From JAQBGV01 sp032128395 (GTDB lineage: Bacteria; Planctomycetota; UBA8108; UBA1146), in the NCBI GenBank assembly GCA_032128395.1, contig JAQBGV010000123.1, forward strand, positions 1 through 64,000: DNA of 64,000 bases. Reading direction: 5' to 3'. The position numbers and the translations under genes were made by a program. Under the pieces are notes generated by a model, which was not told the origin of the DNA, searched no databases, and worked only from the letters and a program-made list of their open reading frames with translations. How positions within the stretch are numbered: the stretch's first letter is position 1; the number at the start of each line of letters is the position of its first letter. This document shows, in pieces, positions 34,401 through 43,181 of this stretch.

Positions 34401-37317
34401 TCGCCTCGAACGTCCCCGTGACGGTGAGCGCGGTCGCGGCGGCGAGGAGCAGGGTCGACCCCGGTTCGAGATCGAGGGTGCCGGTCACGGTGACATCGTC
34501 ATCGACCCTGAGGGTGTCGCCATCGTCGACCTCGAGCTCTCCGGAGACGATCGTCAGGTCATCGGTGACCGTCACGTTGCCTCCGGTCAGAGCGACCTGG
34601 GTGTTCGTGTCGATCTCGAGGTTGCGGTAGTTGACCGCGAGGACGGTCTGCCCGGAGCTCTGATCGTCGTACTCGACCGTTCCGGTGCTCGGAGTGAAGG
34701 TACCGAGCGAGGTCACGGCGTCGCCGAGCTGGAGACGCCCCGCGCCGGTGAAGGTCATCGCGCCGCCGGTCGCGTCGAAGGGTCCGTTCGCGTCGAGGAG
34801 ACCGGTCGAGAGGGTCGTGAAGGAATTGAGGTCGGTGGCCCCGGTGACGGTGATGGTGTTCGTTCCGATCGCGAACGTCCCCGAATTGACGGTCAGGCTG
34901 CCGGTCACCGTGAGGCTCGCTCCCGCACTCACGGTGCGGGTACTCGAGCTCACCTCGAGGTGATGGTAGGTGACGTTTGCCATCGTCCGATTCGCCAAGG
35001 AGTCGTCGTAGACCACCGTCGAGGCATTCGCAGTGAATGTCCCGAGCGACGTGACTGCCCCACCGAGCTGGAGGCGGCCGGCTCCCGAGAAGGTGACCGT
35101 TCCTCCGGTAGCGTCGAAGGAGCCGTTCGCATCGAGGGTCCCCGTGGAGACCGTCAGAGTTCCGTCGACGTCAGTGGCTCCCCCCACGGTGTAGTTGTGG
35201 GAGGAGACCGCCACCGTCCCTGCGGTGACCGTCAGGTCGTTCGAGATCGTGAGCGACGAGTTGGAGGAGAACGTTCCGGACGATTTGTTCACGGTCAGGT
35301 CGTACACGGTGACCGTCGCGCCCCCCTCGTCGTCGATGCTCTGCGTCCCGGTGCCGCCGAAGTCCACGGTCCCGTCGGTCATCGTGAAGGTGCCCGAGGC
35401 GTGGATGATCAGGTCGAGGTCGAAGTTCATCGTGTTCGCGGTGTCGATCGTCAGGGATCCACCGGTGTCGATGTAGATCGAGCGGACGTTTCCGGTGGTG
35501 TTCAGGATCGGGTCATCCGTCACGTTCGGGATCAAGCAATCGTCCGTAGAGACGGGCACCACCGCGGGGGACCAGTTGTTCGGTTCGTCCCAGTCGTTCT
35601 CGACTCCGGACGTACCTCCGACCCAGGTCCGGGTGAACGCGGGCCAGTCGATCGAGTCGACCGTGCCCTCCTTCTCGAACGATTCCGTGCCGTTCGCTCC
35701 GCTCGGCACGATCATGTTGATGTTGATCGAGGTCCCGGAAGCAGTCTCGACGTTGAAAGTGCACGAGTTGTCGAACGAGAGGTTCACGAACGAGTACTGG
35801 GTGCTCCCCGAGTCGAGGATGCGCAGAAAAGTGTCGTTCGAGCCGTCTGCGTCAGGATCGACAGTCTGGAAGTCGATGTTCCGCATGTTGCTGATCGTCG
35901 CCCCACTGTTCACCGTCAGCCCGGTCGACTCGGGGTTGAAGAAATTCAAGGCCCGGATGTCGATCGTCCCCCCGCTCGAGACCGTGAACGTGTAGTCGCC
36001 GCTCCCGTCGTTGGTCACGGTCGGTCTGGTCGCGCCGCTCGAACTGAACGTGCCGCCGCTGTTGATGGTGACCGAAGTTCCGAGACGGAGATCGCCGCCG
36101 TTGGTCAGGGTCATGGTTCCGTCGACCGAGACCGCGCCCGTCACCGTGACATCCCCGGCGGACGCGACGTCGATGGTCCCCGAAGTGACGTCCAGGTCAC
36201 CCCCGACGGTGAAGGCCCCCGAGGCGGTCGCGGTGAAGCTCGACTTGTCGATCTCCAAGTCGAAATAGGTCACGACCTGGATCGTCTGGTTCGCGGAGGT
36301 GCTGTCGTACTCGACGGTGCCGCTCCCGGCGGTAAAGGTACCGAGCGAGGTCACCGAGGAGCCGATCTGGAGGCGCCCGGTTCCGGAGCAGGTGACCGCG
36401 CCGCCAGTGACGTCGAGATCTCCGTCCGCATCGAGGGTGCTTCCCGATCCGATCGTCAGCGTGTTGTCGACGTCGATCGCACTCGTGACCCGCGCCGTGG
36501 TGTTCCCCGAGATCGTCAGGTTGTAGAAGTCGCTCGCGTCGGGGACGGTGATCAGCGAAGTCCCTCCGCCGTCGAAGGTCACCGTCTGTGTCCCGATCTG
36601 GAAGACTCCGCTGTCGGTCCAGTTTCCCGCGACCGAGGTCCCCCCGTCGGTGTCGGTGTCGTCAAAGGTTCCGGCGATACTCACGTCGCCCCCGACGTCC
36701 AAGGTCGCGTTCACCCGGTCGAGCGTGGCCCCCGTCGACACGGTCACGTCGTCGAACGTGTGGGTGTACGTGCCTCCGGCGGTCGTGAGCAGTGCGATGC
36801 CGTCGACTACGAGGAGATCATCACAGTCGACCGCGGCTTGGATGGTGACCCAACTGAAGATTCCCTGACGATCGATCCGGACGTCCCCGGAGAAGGTGAT
36901 CGCTCCCTGGATCTCCGGGAAGAAAAAATTGTTGCCCGTCATGTTGAGGACGCCGGTCGCCGTGGAGAGTAGGACATTCGTCGCGCCCGGGACGAAGTCG
37001 TCGACGACGTCGATCGTGAAGGTGACGAGGTCGAGGGTCGCTCCGGCGTTGATGATGAGATCGCGGCAGGTGGCGCCGTTCTGGTCGAGCACGGGGTAGG
37101 TGCCGAGCCCGGTGGGGATCGTCACGTTGTCTGCCGCGTCGGGGATCCCCGCGGACCAGTTCGCGGAGTCGAACCAATCGCTACTCGATGAGCCGTCCCA
37201 GGTGGTGTCCGCCCGGAGCGGCACGCAGAGTCCTGCCACCGCGACGGCGATCAGGCCGGCGAGTCGAAGGGATGCTCGGCGCCCGCGGCCGGTGGTCGTG
37301 CAGGGTAGCAGTCTCAT
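31468..37317 (-). CDS. Giant secreted C25 (gingipain-like) peptidase with adhesin-like repeats
   Basis: This 1949-residue protein has a signal peptide (ASLRLAGLIAVAVAGLCVPL). Residues ~40-1150 are Ser/Thr/Gly/Val-rich beta repeats, including three copies of a ~64-residue unit near 292-357, 724-789 and 837-900 ('LDANGSFDATGG ... GRLQLGGAVTSLGTFTA ... TYHHLEVSS'). A fibronectin-like piece follows ('GVLLEWETVAEWHSTGFTLE'). The C-terminal ~500 residues are C25-peptidase-like: 'SFLLLVGDATYDPAG', catalytic His in 'VHYTGHGGRQVF' (~1816) and Cys in 'VIAMNCLNGFFQHP' (~1853). There is no type IX sorting domain. An upstream GTG (37326) is an alternative start. Probably a surface or matrix protease. Confidence 0.85.
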   Translation of the reverse strand: MRLLPCTTTGRGRRASLRLAGLIAVAVAGLCVPLRADTTWDGSSSSDWFDSANWSAGIPDAADNVTIPTGLGTYPVLDQNGATCRDLIINAGATLDLVTFTIDVVDDFVPGATNVLLSTATGVLNMTGNNFFFPEIQGAITFSGDVRIDRQGIFSWVTIQAAVDCDDLLVVDGIALLTTAGGTYTHTFDDVTVSTGATLDRVNATLDVGGDVSIAGTFDDTDTDGGTSVAGNWTDSGVFQIGTQTVTFDGGGTSLITVPDASDFYNLTISGNTTARVTSAIDVDNTLTIGSGSTLDADGDLDVTGGAVTCSGTGRLQIGSSVTSLGTFTAGSGTVEYDSTSANQTIQVVTYFDLEIDKSSFTATASGAFTVGGDLDVTSGTIDVASAGDVTVTGAVSVDGTMTLTNGGDLRLGTSVTINSGGTFSSSGATRPTVTNDGSGDYTFTVSSGGTIDIRALNFFNPESTGLTVNSGATISNMRNIDFQTVDPDADGSNDTFLRILDSGSTQYSFVNLSFDNSCTFNVETASGTSININMIVPSGANGTESFEKEGTVDSIDWPAFTRTWVGGTSGVENDWDEPNNWSPAVVPVSTDDCLIPNVTDDPILNTTGNVRSIYIDTGGSLTIDTANTMNFDLDLIIHASGTFTMTDGTVDFGGTGTQSIDDEGGATVTVYDLTVNKSSGTFSSNSSLTISNDLTVTAGTVAVSSHNYTVGGATDVDGTLTVSTGTLDANGSFDATGGTVTFSGAGRLQLGGAVTSLGTFTANASTVVYDDSLANRTMANVTYHHLEVSSSTRTVSAGASLTVTGSLTVNSGTFAIGTNTITVTGATDLNSFTTLSTGLLDANGPFDATGGAMTFTGAGRLQLGDAVTSLGTFTPSTGTVEYDDQSSGQTVLAVNYRNLEIDTNTQVALTGGNVTVTDDLTIVSGELEVDDGDTLRVDDDVTVTGTLDLEPGSTLLLAAATALTVTGTFEAIAVGTDLALITSSDTATPGRYSFSISAGGVISASQAYFRYMNSNGIQITDNGSVQALSLFDHIFFDNGATGGTLLSVTNNDDAVTLTELSFTDTSSDLTYNVATTSATATITIDMYSGDFGGPTNENDNGSGTVTPGFIDWGIQTTVRLASFDATALPRGVLLEWETVAEWHSTGFTLERASGSGAFAPLGPPVLHSTGVGSAGDHYRFLDDTPGAIAGTRYRLIEIDRLGGRQRVGRAVAHRATTGLSTPPAPRLATIGWPGPVTRRAGPPSGASSSPGGAATAAAVTLPAARSLGPVRIRVEPDAFVRLTHADLAAARFPVGENPARFQMRRDGSPWPIAVIGGADGRFDPGDTIDFFAPPFSDLETKYDVFVLELADPGVAPARISELLGAAPWSAALLGSSPTTIEIASQDLYVLSLEDGDGRDHFFDEVLFAPGTLDIPVELDSVVAGGEPATVAIDLEGWSADLLAPLDHSTRVLFDGVELGTLSSNGSGPYGGEFQLPTGLVTSGAHVITLEQELIALPDVVFLDRVQVTYRRAHRAQGDRLRGEVRAGYERLEGFTSEAIELYRIGGVDAPERIVGGTVSLGGAGDWSLTFHSPEAGPIEAFTGAAARGAVEIAPLTSGTTTEPRGGADWIALCPDHLRAEIEPLAALRRSQGLRTAVVSLEEVFDRYGAGRPTSRAIRAFLDDVGQRWPLPTPSFLLLVGDATYDPAGHLGPSPRQVLPASLIEAGEIQTASDVEFADLDGNGNRDLAIGRFPVATTVECRAIVLKTIAYEIGLPAGAPSTLFVSDDDSDFEGMNDAVAAQLPIGVATTLLDLASMPLALLRATLPGEWTQATVVHYTGHGGRQVFGDEGILVLADVPTLGPDPSPPVVIAMNCLNGFFQHPLTPSLGEALVLSPDGGAIAYFGPSAITSTLAQQALAEELHARLLLFPGSRIGDAIRDARTALTGTPGVEDVLATWLLLGDPALRVR

Positions 37318-37808
37318 CGTGTTCACATCTCATCGAGGTGGCGCCACGAAGACAGTCCTCGGGCGGGAAGCGTTCAATATCGTCATCGGCAGGGAGACCG
37401 GCTGATCTTGAGGTGAGAAAGAAACAGGAGTAGATCCGCGCTTCGCTGGGCGACGCCGCAGTCCTCCCCTGCCGAGCGTGCTCTCCTCAGAGTGGGGCCA
37501 GGTCGGGGTTGCTCATCGACACCCCGAGGAGTTCCACTCCGGTTCGCATCGCTCTCCGATCCCCGGTCTCTGGCACCGCGCCCGCATCGCATGTTCGGCT
37601 CGCCTGGGTCGGGGATTCAGGCCCTTCTGCTCCCTCTGCCCCGATCCTTCGAGCCCTTTCCTCAAGATCCCGATTCCCAGGACCCGAAACAGAGAGGCGG
37701 AGTGCTCACTCCATCTCGGGGGAGGAGTCCGCCCCGAGGGCGGTCGACCAGAGGCCGTTTCGGGAGGAAATTGCGTGGAGTGCACGGCAAGCGAAGGAAC
37801 TGGAGACT
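37318..37808. other. Divergent intergenic region
   Basis: This is 491 bp between the C25 peptidase (minus) and the Wzz-like gene (plus). It must hold two divergent promoters. The frame of the plus-strand gene is open through much of it (from 37509), but the residues there look non-conserved. I see no clear -10/-35 pair or operator. Confidence 0.4.
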
Positions 37809-39974
37809 TTGACCGAACTGCGACTCGCGATTCGAAGACACCCGCTCGTCATGGCGATGGCCCTCACTGGGATCATCGTCAGCGCCGGGGGCCAGTTCGC
37901 GGACCCGCCGCAGGTCGAGCGCGTCGCGGTGACGAAGATCGTGATCCTCCCCGATCCGAAGGCGCCGATCTCGACGGCAACCCCGATTCTCCCCCTCTAC
38001 CAGACCTTCGCGACGAAGCTGGGCTCGATCGAGACGGGGGTGGTCCTCGGCCGCGCGGCAGAACTCGCCCTCGGGGATCGCGCCTTCGCGAGCACGGAAC
38101 TCCGCACGAAACGGCTGCGAGCGTCGATCGCGTCCGGGGTGGAGGCGGCGCGAGGACGGTTCGGTCAGGGGGGGGAAGGGCGGACCGCGCTCGTCGAGCA
38201 CCTCGGGAGGAGCGTGTCGGCGCACCACATCGCCCGAAAGCAGATCGTGGAGATCCGTGTCGTCGGCAGCGATGCGGATGAGGCGGCATTCCTGAGCTGG
38301 GCGGTCGCAGAGGCGGCCCACCAGCATCACGGCGCGCGGATGCGGAACGCCACGAGTACGGTCCGCGCGCGCCTCTCGGCCGAAATCGAACGCGCCGAGA
38401 TAGAACTCGCGACGGCGCGCTCCGACGAGCGGGACAGCATGGCTCTCTCGTCTTCGCGGATCGAGCTCAAGGGGCGAGTCATCGCCCTCCTCGAAGGGCA
38501 GCTCGCGGAGGAGGACCTGCGGCTCTGTCTCGCGGAAGCGCGCCACCGATTGGGCCTGCCGCCCGTAGGGTTCCAGCCTCGAACCCTACCGGCGGGATTC
38601 CTGCGGGAGCGGCGCCAGCTCGTGTTCGCCCTCGAGAGCAAGCGAATCGACGGGCTCGTCCGCGCGCAACTGTTCTCGAGCGATCACCCCGACCTGCAGC
38701 GACTCGAGAGAGAGATCCGGGCCCTCGGCGAACGCCTCGCGCGTTTGGACCAGGCGGGATCTGCACTCGTCGAGCGACAGCTCGCCGCCGCGCTCGAGGA
38801 AGAGGGGCGGGATCTCGTCCTCGAGCGGGAGGTGCTCGCGGAGCGCAAGGCGTGGCTCGCCGAGCGACGAGGGGAGTGGATCGCGGCGATCGGGACATCC
38901 CGGCTGCGCGACGAGAGGATCCTCTCGTTGGAGCAGAGCGTCGCCTCACTCCGGAAGGTCGAGCGTCAGACCCAGTGGTTCGGGGAGGGGCTCGGAAGTC
39001 CGATCGTGCTCCTCAGCCCCGCGATGGGTGTGTTCCACCTCGAGACGGATTCGAAGCGTGGCCTGCTCTGGATCTCCATCGCTCTGGCGATCGGGGGAGT
39101 GCTCGCCTGCGCGGTCGCTCTCGAGCGGATGCGCGATGTGTTGCGCGGATGCCGCGACGTCGAGGAACGGTTGGGTGTGCCACTCCTCGGGGTGGTCTCG
39201 GAGGACCCTGCGCTCGCAGCTGCGCCGCTGGAGGATGGATACTCCCTGGAAGCGGGTGCCGGGGTCGGAGCGATCGCAGCCGCCCTCTGCGATTCGACCG
39301 CAGGCCCGCAGCGGCGGATCGTCGCGATCGCGAGTGCCGAGCCAGGAGAAGGGAGGACGACGGTGGCGATTCACCTCGCCGTGGCCCTCGCTCGTCGTGG
39401 TCGGCGGGTGGTTCTGGTCGACGGGGACCTCCGCGCCCCCGCGATCCCCGATCGGATCGGACTTCCTCGCGGTTCGGGGCTCAGCGCTTGTCTCATCGGA
39501 GCGGATGGGCCGGTCTTGACCGAGGAGATGCTCTTCGAAACACCGATCCCGACCCTCGATGTGCTCCCGAGCGGTCCGCTCGCAGAGGAGACGGTCCCGA
39601 TCTTCTCCGCCCCACGCCTCGGACAACTGATCGCGACGCTCGCCGCATCCTACGACCACGTGATCGTCGACACCCCCTCCCTCGCACGGGCGGGTGATGC
39701 CCTGGCGATCGCAGGTGCGGTCGACGGTGTTCTCCTCATCGCGAAGTCGCACTGCACTCCGCGGGTGCGGGTCGCCGAGGCGCGGCGTCTTCTCGAGTCG
39801 TCGGGGGGGAGGGTCATCGGCGCCGTTCTCAGTCGAACCCCCGGAGTGCCGGCGGCGGTAGCCGCACGAGCCGCCGAGGGGCTCTGGCCCCCGCTGGACC
39901 GAAGACCGGCGGCCGAGTCGGGTGCTGGGCCGCGCCGGTTTGAGTCCGAATCGGAGAAATCGCTCAAGGGGTGA
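37809..39974 (+). CDS. Wzz/BY-kinase-like chain-length protein with altered P-loop
   Basis: This 721-residue protein has an N-terminal membrane helix (HPLVMAMALTGIIVSAGG), a Wzz-like periplasmic region with long coiled coil (residues ~40-400), a second helix (LLWISIALAIGGVLACAVAL) and a cytosolic CpsD/MinD-type ATPase. The P-loop reads SAEPGEGRTT: Arg replaces the usual Lys. Walker A' is VVLVDGDLRAP and Walker B VIVDTPS. The tyrosine-rich tail of BY-kinases is absent, so autophosphorylation is doubtful. Such proteins govern polysaccharide chain length and export. TTG 37809 is a tentative start with GGAG before it. It lies 39 bp upstream of the peptide-maturation cluster. Confidence 0.75.
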   Translation: MTELRLAIRRHPLVMAMALTGIIVSAGGQFADPPQVERVAVTKIVILPDPKAPISTATPILPLYQTFATKLGSIETGVVLGRAAELALGDRAFASTELRTKRLRASIASGVEAARGRFGQGGEGRTALVEHLGRSVSAHHIARKQIVEIRVVGSDADEAAFLSWAVAEAAHQHHGARMRNATSTVRARLSAEIERAEIELATARSDERDSMALSSSRIELKGRVIALLEGQLAEEDLRLCLAEARHRLGLPPVGFQPRTLPAGFLRERRQLVFALESKRIDGLVRAQLFSSDHPDLQRLEREIRALGERLARLDQAGSALVERQLAAALEEEGRDLVLEREVLAERKAWLAERRGEWIAAIGTSRLRDERILSLEQSVASLRKVERQTQWFGEGLGSPIVLLSPAMGVFHLETDSKRGLLWISIALAIGGVLACAVALERMRDVLRGCRDVEERLGVPLLGVVSEDPALAAAPLEDGYSLEAGAGVGAIAAALCDSTAGPQRRIVAIASAEPGEGRTTVAIHLAVALARRGRRVVLVDGDLRAPAIPDRIGLPRGSGLSACLIGADGPVLTEEMLFETPIPTLDVLPSGPLAEETVPIFSAPRLGQLIATLAASYDHVIVDTPSLARAGDALAIAGAVDGVLLIAKSHCTPRVRVAEARRLLESSGGRVIGAVLSRTPGVPAAVAARAAEGLWPPLDRRPAAESGAGPRRFESESEKSLKG

Positions 39975-40013
39975 GGAAATCATCGCGACATCGGGAATGA
40001 GGCCCGATGCGAA

Positions 40014-40982
40014 ATGGGATCCCCGATGGAGCGACCGAGAGCGACCCTCGACACGCTGGCGCGCAACGTCATCCTCACCGATGACCTTCGCCCGGTGGTG
40101 TCCGCCTGTCGTGAACGAGGGATCCCCCTCGTCGCGCTGAAGGGGCTCGCACTCATCCATTCGGTGTACGCGGAGGATCTCGGGGCCCGGTCGATGTCGG
40201 ATGCCGATCTGCTCGTCCCGCCGGAACGGGGAGAGGAGGCGGAGTGCGTCCTGGCCTCCTTCGGGTACCGCCGGATCCCCGGTCACCAAGCGACCTTCAC
40301 CGGTGGGCGCGGAACGCCACCGACGCGCATCGATCTGCAGACGGGGATCTGGTACCTCGGTCCCGACCAGGTGCGCGCGTTCATCGAGCGCTCGAGCGTC
40401 CCTGAAGCTGTGGCCCACGAGCGCGCAGGACTTCGGATCGCGGTTCCCGCCGTCGAGGACCATCTCCTCCTCATCGCGACCCACGCGGTGCTCTTGCACG
40501 GACAACTCCGACCGGTTTGGCTCGAGGACCTGCGCCGCCTCGCTGAGGCAGGTCCCGACTGGGAGACGGTGATCGCCGGTGCTCGCGAGCACGGCTTGTC
40601 GACTCCGCTCCACGCCGCCCTCGTGCGGGCTCGCGCCTATGGGAGCGCGGTGCCCGAGGAGACCCTGACTGCCCTTCGTCCACGCGGGACCGAACGAGCT
40701 CGGGCGGCGCTCATCGATCGAATGCTCGGCCGCCCGGAGACCCCCGAGGCCGGCCACTTCCTGCGTTTTCTGTTCCGGCCGGGGATCGGCGGGAAGTTCC
40801 GGGCCGCGCAGAAGCACCTCTTTCCCGGGACCGAGTTCCTGCGGCGTCGCTACCGAGCAGAGAGCACCCTCGAGGTGCTCGCCCACGGCGCCGTACGGCC
40901 GGCGGCATCCATCGGGAGGTCGCTCAGGCTCGCTGCGAGGATGGGACTCGGGCGCCGGAAACGGGCAGGAATCGCACCATGA
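40014..40982 (+). CDS. Nucleotidyltransferase family protein (NTP_transf_5-like)
   Basis: This 322-residue protein has the signature of the uncharacterised nucleotidyltransferase family often found in peptide/exopolysaccharide clusters: 'GIPLVALKGLALIHSVYAED' followed by 'GARSMSDADLLVPPE'. In the nucleotidyltransferase fold the D-x-D pair of 'SDADLL' would bind metal. The C-terminal half is helical. ATG 40026 is an alternative start. Its stop overlaps the start of the PqqD-like gene (ATGA). First gene of the tightly overlapped six-gene set; it may nucleotidylate the peptide or a partner (inference). Confidence 0.82.
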   Translation: MGSPMERPRATLDTLARNVILTDDLRPVVSACRERGIPLVALKGLALIHSVYAEDLGARSMSDADLLVPPERGEEAECVLASFGYRRIPGHQATFTGGRGTPPTRIDLQTGIWYLGPDQVRAFIERSSVPEAVAHERAGLRIAVPAVEDHLLLIATHAVLLHGQLRPVWLEDLRRLAEAGPDWETVIAGAREHGLSTPLHAALVRARAYGSAVPEETLTALRPRGTERARAALIDRMLGRPETPEAGHFLRFLFRPGIGGKFRAAQKHLFPGTEFLRRRYRAESTLEVLAHGAVRPAASIGRSLRLAARMGLGRRKRAGIAP

Positions 40983-41260
40983 TCCAATCGACGGCATGCG
41001 TCTACCGACAGAACACCGCGATCGCGTGGCGTGAGATCGATGGGGAAGCGGTGCTCATCGACCCGAGCACCGGGACCGTGTTCGTCCTCAACCGAGTCGG
41101 TGCCCGGATCTGGGATCTGCTCTCCGAGCCTCGCACCCAGTTCGAGCTCGTCGGCTGCATCGCTTCCGAGAACGACCTCGGAGTGGAGAGCGTCGAGAAC
41201 GATGTGGCGCAGTTCATCGCCGCGCTCGACGCCCGAGCCCTGATCGGGGTCGAGCGATGA
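40979..41260 (+). CDS. PqqD family peptide-recognition protein
   Basis: This 93-residue protein fits PqqD/RRE proteins in size and motif: 'AWREIDGEAVLIDPSTGTVF', 'LNRVGARIWDLLSEP', then 'VENDVAQFIAALDARALIGV'. These small winged-helix proteins bind the leader of a ribosomal peptide and present it to a radical SAM or other enzyme. It overlaps both neighbours by 4 bp (ATGA). The context with HprK-like kinase and nucleotidyltransferase resembles the 'HPr-rel-A' type of peptide chaperone. Confidence 0.9.
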   Translation: MIQSTACVYRQNTAIAWREIDGEAVLIDPSTGTVFVLNRVGARIWDLLSEPRTQFELVGCIASENDLGVESVENDVAQFIAALDARALIGVER

Positions 41261-42123
41261 TCCGCCGCGGGCAGAGCTCGAGGACCCTCCGGGTGGGGGA
41301 CCTCGCGATCGGCCTCTCTGGTCTCGAGGGACCTCTCGGCCGCGCCATCGTGGAGCGCTACGAGCCGTTCATCTCGGAGGAACACGCGGAAATCCGAATC
41401 GAGCTCTGCGACCTCGACGAGAGTCCCGGCGAGACCTCGGGCTACGCGCCGGTCTCTCGAGTCTCCGGCGACCTCCTCGCGATCGTCTGCCCCTCGTGGA
41501 CCGCACTCTTCGACTTCGAGCGCGGGGAGGGGATCATCGCGGTGGCTCCCGATCCGGTGCGCGCGGTCTACTTCGTCGAGAACGCGCTGCGGCAGATATC
41601 CCAGCTCGTCCTGATCGAACGCGGAGAGCTGCTCTTGCACGCCGCGGGAGTCGTCCACCCGTTCGGTGACCGGGCCTTCGCGTTCCCCGGGCATTCGGGG
41701 GCCGGAAAATCGACGATTTCCGGGCTCCTCGAGGGTGCCGGAGGGCACGTCCTCTCCGACGATCTGGTGATCCTCGACGCCTCGAGCGAACGACCGCTCC
41801 TGCGAGCGACCCCGTTCTTCGGCACCCTTCCACCGCAACGCCCGGCGCCCTCGTCGATACCGCTCGAGGCGTTCCACTTGCTCGAACAAGCCCCCGAGCC
41901 CGCGCTCACCCTGATCGAGGATGCGTCGACCGCGGTCGCTTCGCTCCTCTCCAATGTGCCGTTCACCGAGTGCTTCGATCACGGACATCAGGAGCGCCTC
42001 CTCGACACCCTGTTGCGCGCGGTGCGAGCCGTTCCGGTTCACGCTCTCCGATTTCGGCGGGATCTCTCGATGCTTCCGTTTCTCGGTTGGCGAACTCCGA
42101 CCCCCGAGGGAGTCCTCAGTTGA
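41257..42123 (+). CDS. HprK-like kinase
   Basis: This 288-residue protein has an HprK-type P-loop, 'FPGHSGAGKSTISGLLEG', preceded by 'LLLHAAGVVHPFGDRAFA' and followed by 'VLSDDLVILDASS' (candidate Walker B with acidic residues). It lacks the full HPr kinase domain set and is closer to the HprK-related proteins encoded with PqqD-like proteins. In paeninodin-type lasso clusters a related kinase phosphorylates the precursor's C-terminal serine. Here the co-encoded peptide also ends in Ser, so it is a candidate target (inference). Overlaps both neighbours. Confidence 0.85.
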   Translation: MIRRGQSSRTLRVGDLAIGLSGLEGPLGRAIVERYEPFISEEHAEIRIELCDLDESPGETSGYAPVSRVSGDLLAIVCPSWTALFDFERGEGIIAVAPDPVRAVYFVENALRQISQLVLIERGELLLHAAGVVHPFGDRAFAFPGHSGAGKSTISGLLEGAGGHVLSDDLVILDASSERPLLRATPFFGTLPPQRPAPSSIPLEAFHLLEQAPEPALTLIEDASTAVASLLSNVPFTECFDHGHQERLLDTLLRAVRAVPVHALRFRRDLSMLPFLGWRTPTPEGVLS

Positions 42124-43181
42124 GTCGACCACCGATCGCCGCGGTCGAAGATGACCCGTACACCGCCATCGAGAAGCGCGCGCTCCGCGAGTACCGACCT
42201 CTGCGGGCGATGCTCGAATTGACCTACCGCTGCAACTTCCGCTGCAAAATGTGCTACCTCGTCGACTTCCGTTCCCCCGGGGAGCTCTCGACCGACGAGT
42301 TGCGGGACACCATGGACCAGCTCGCGGCGATGGGGTGCCTCGTCCTGACGTTCACCGGAGGCGAACCGCTCCTGCGAAAGGACTTCTTCGAGATCGCGGA
42401 GTACGCGCGTTCGAAGCGATTCGCGCTGCGAATCTTCACGAACGGTACTCGGATCGATGAAGAGGCGGCGGACCGACTCGCGAAGATCCAGCCGCTCTCG
42501 ACCGAAGTCAGTCTCTACGGGATGTCCGATCGGACCTATCGTGAAGTGACCGGCCGTTCCGGTCCGGGGGAGTGCGCGCGGGTGCAGAACGCGATCCGAC
42601 TCCTGCGGGACCGCGGGCTTCCGGTTCAGATCAAGGTGCCGGTGATAAAGCAGAACTATGGCGATCTCGATGCGATGGTCGCGTTCGCAGCCGAAGTGGG
42701 CGCGAAGTTCGTCGCCAACCCGAACATCACCCCACGGGACGACGGGGATCTCACCCCGCTCGTGCACTCCCTCGACGACGAACAACTCGAGGGGTACTTC
42801 CGGCGCTACGTCGAACCGCGGACCGATCGCCCGCTCGCACCGGACGGCCTGATGTGCAACACCGGCCGCAACTCGATGGTGATCTCGCCGCTCGGGGACG
42901 TGTTCCCTTGCGTGCAGATCAAGCGTCCGATCGGGAATGTCCGCAAGCGCGCCATCGCGGAGATCTGGCGCGGCACCCCGCTCCTCGACCGCTTGAGGTC
43001 GCTGCGAGTCGGCGACTACGAGGCCTGCTCGAAGGGGAGCGACGGGACGGGATGCGGCGGGCAGTGCGCCGGCATCGCGAAGGCGCTCACCGGGTCGTTC
43101 ACCAGCTCCGATCCTCTGGCGGGACGGCTCTCCCGCATTCGGAAGCGCGCCCACGCCGAGCAGGAGAGGAGGGCGCCGTGA
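42120..43181 (+). CDS. Radical SAM/SPASM peptide-modifying enzyme
   Basis: This 353-residue enzyme carries the radical SAM motif in 'LELTYRCNFRCKMCYLVDF' (CxxxCxxC) with 'LTFTGGEPLLRKDFFE' as the GGE SAM-binding motif. The C-terminal SPASM region holds Cys in 'LMCNTGRNSMVISPLGDVFP', 'CVQIK', 'YEACSKGSDGTGCGGQCAG', enough for auxiliary [4Fe-4S] clusters. SPASM enzymes typically form thioether or C-C crosslinks in ribosomal peptides. The TTG start (42120) overlaps the HprK gene stop, and its own stop overlaps the GTG of the 59-residue peptide. Adjacent Cys-containing peptide and PqqD-like protein point to RiPP maturation. Confidence 0.93.
   Translation: MSRPPIAAVEDDPYTAIEKRALREYRPLRAMLELTYRCNFRCKMCYLVDFRSPGELSTDELRDTMDQLAAMGCLVLTFTGGEPLLRKDFFEIAEYARSKRFALRIFTNGTRIDEEAADRLAKIQPLSTEVSLYGMSDRTYREVTGRSGPGECARVQNAIRLLRDRGLPVQIKVPVIKQNYGDLDAMVAFAAEVGAKFVANPNITPRDDGDLTPLVHSLDDEQLEGYFRRYVEPRTDRPLAPDGLMCNTGRNSMVISPLGDVFPCVQIKRPIGNVRKRAIAEIWRGTPLLDRLRSLRVGDYEACSKGSDGTGCGGQCAGIAKALTGSFTSSDPLAGRLSRIRKRAHAEQERRAP

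Noticed and set aside
33463..36972. 1169-codon open frame on the plus strand
   Set aside because: It lies antisense to the C25 peptidase gene; its Arg/Asp/Val-rich, repeat-like translation has no fold or motif and arises from high GC and the repeats of the real gene.
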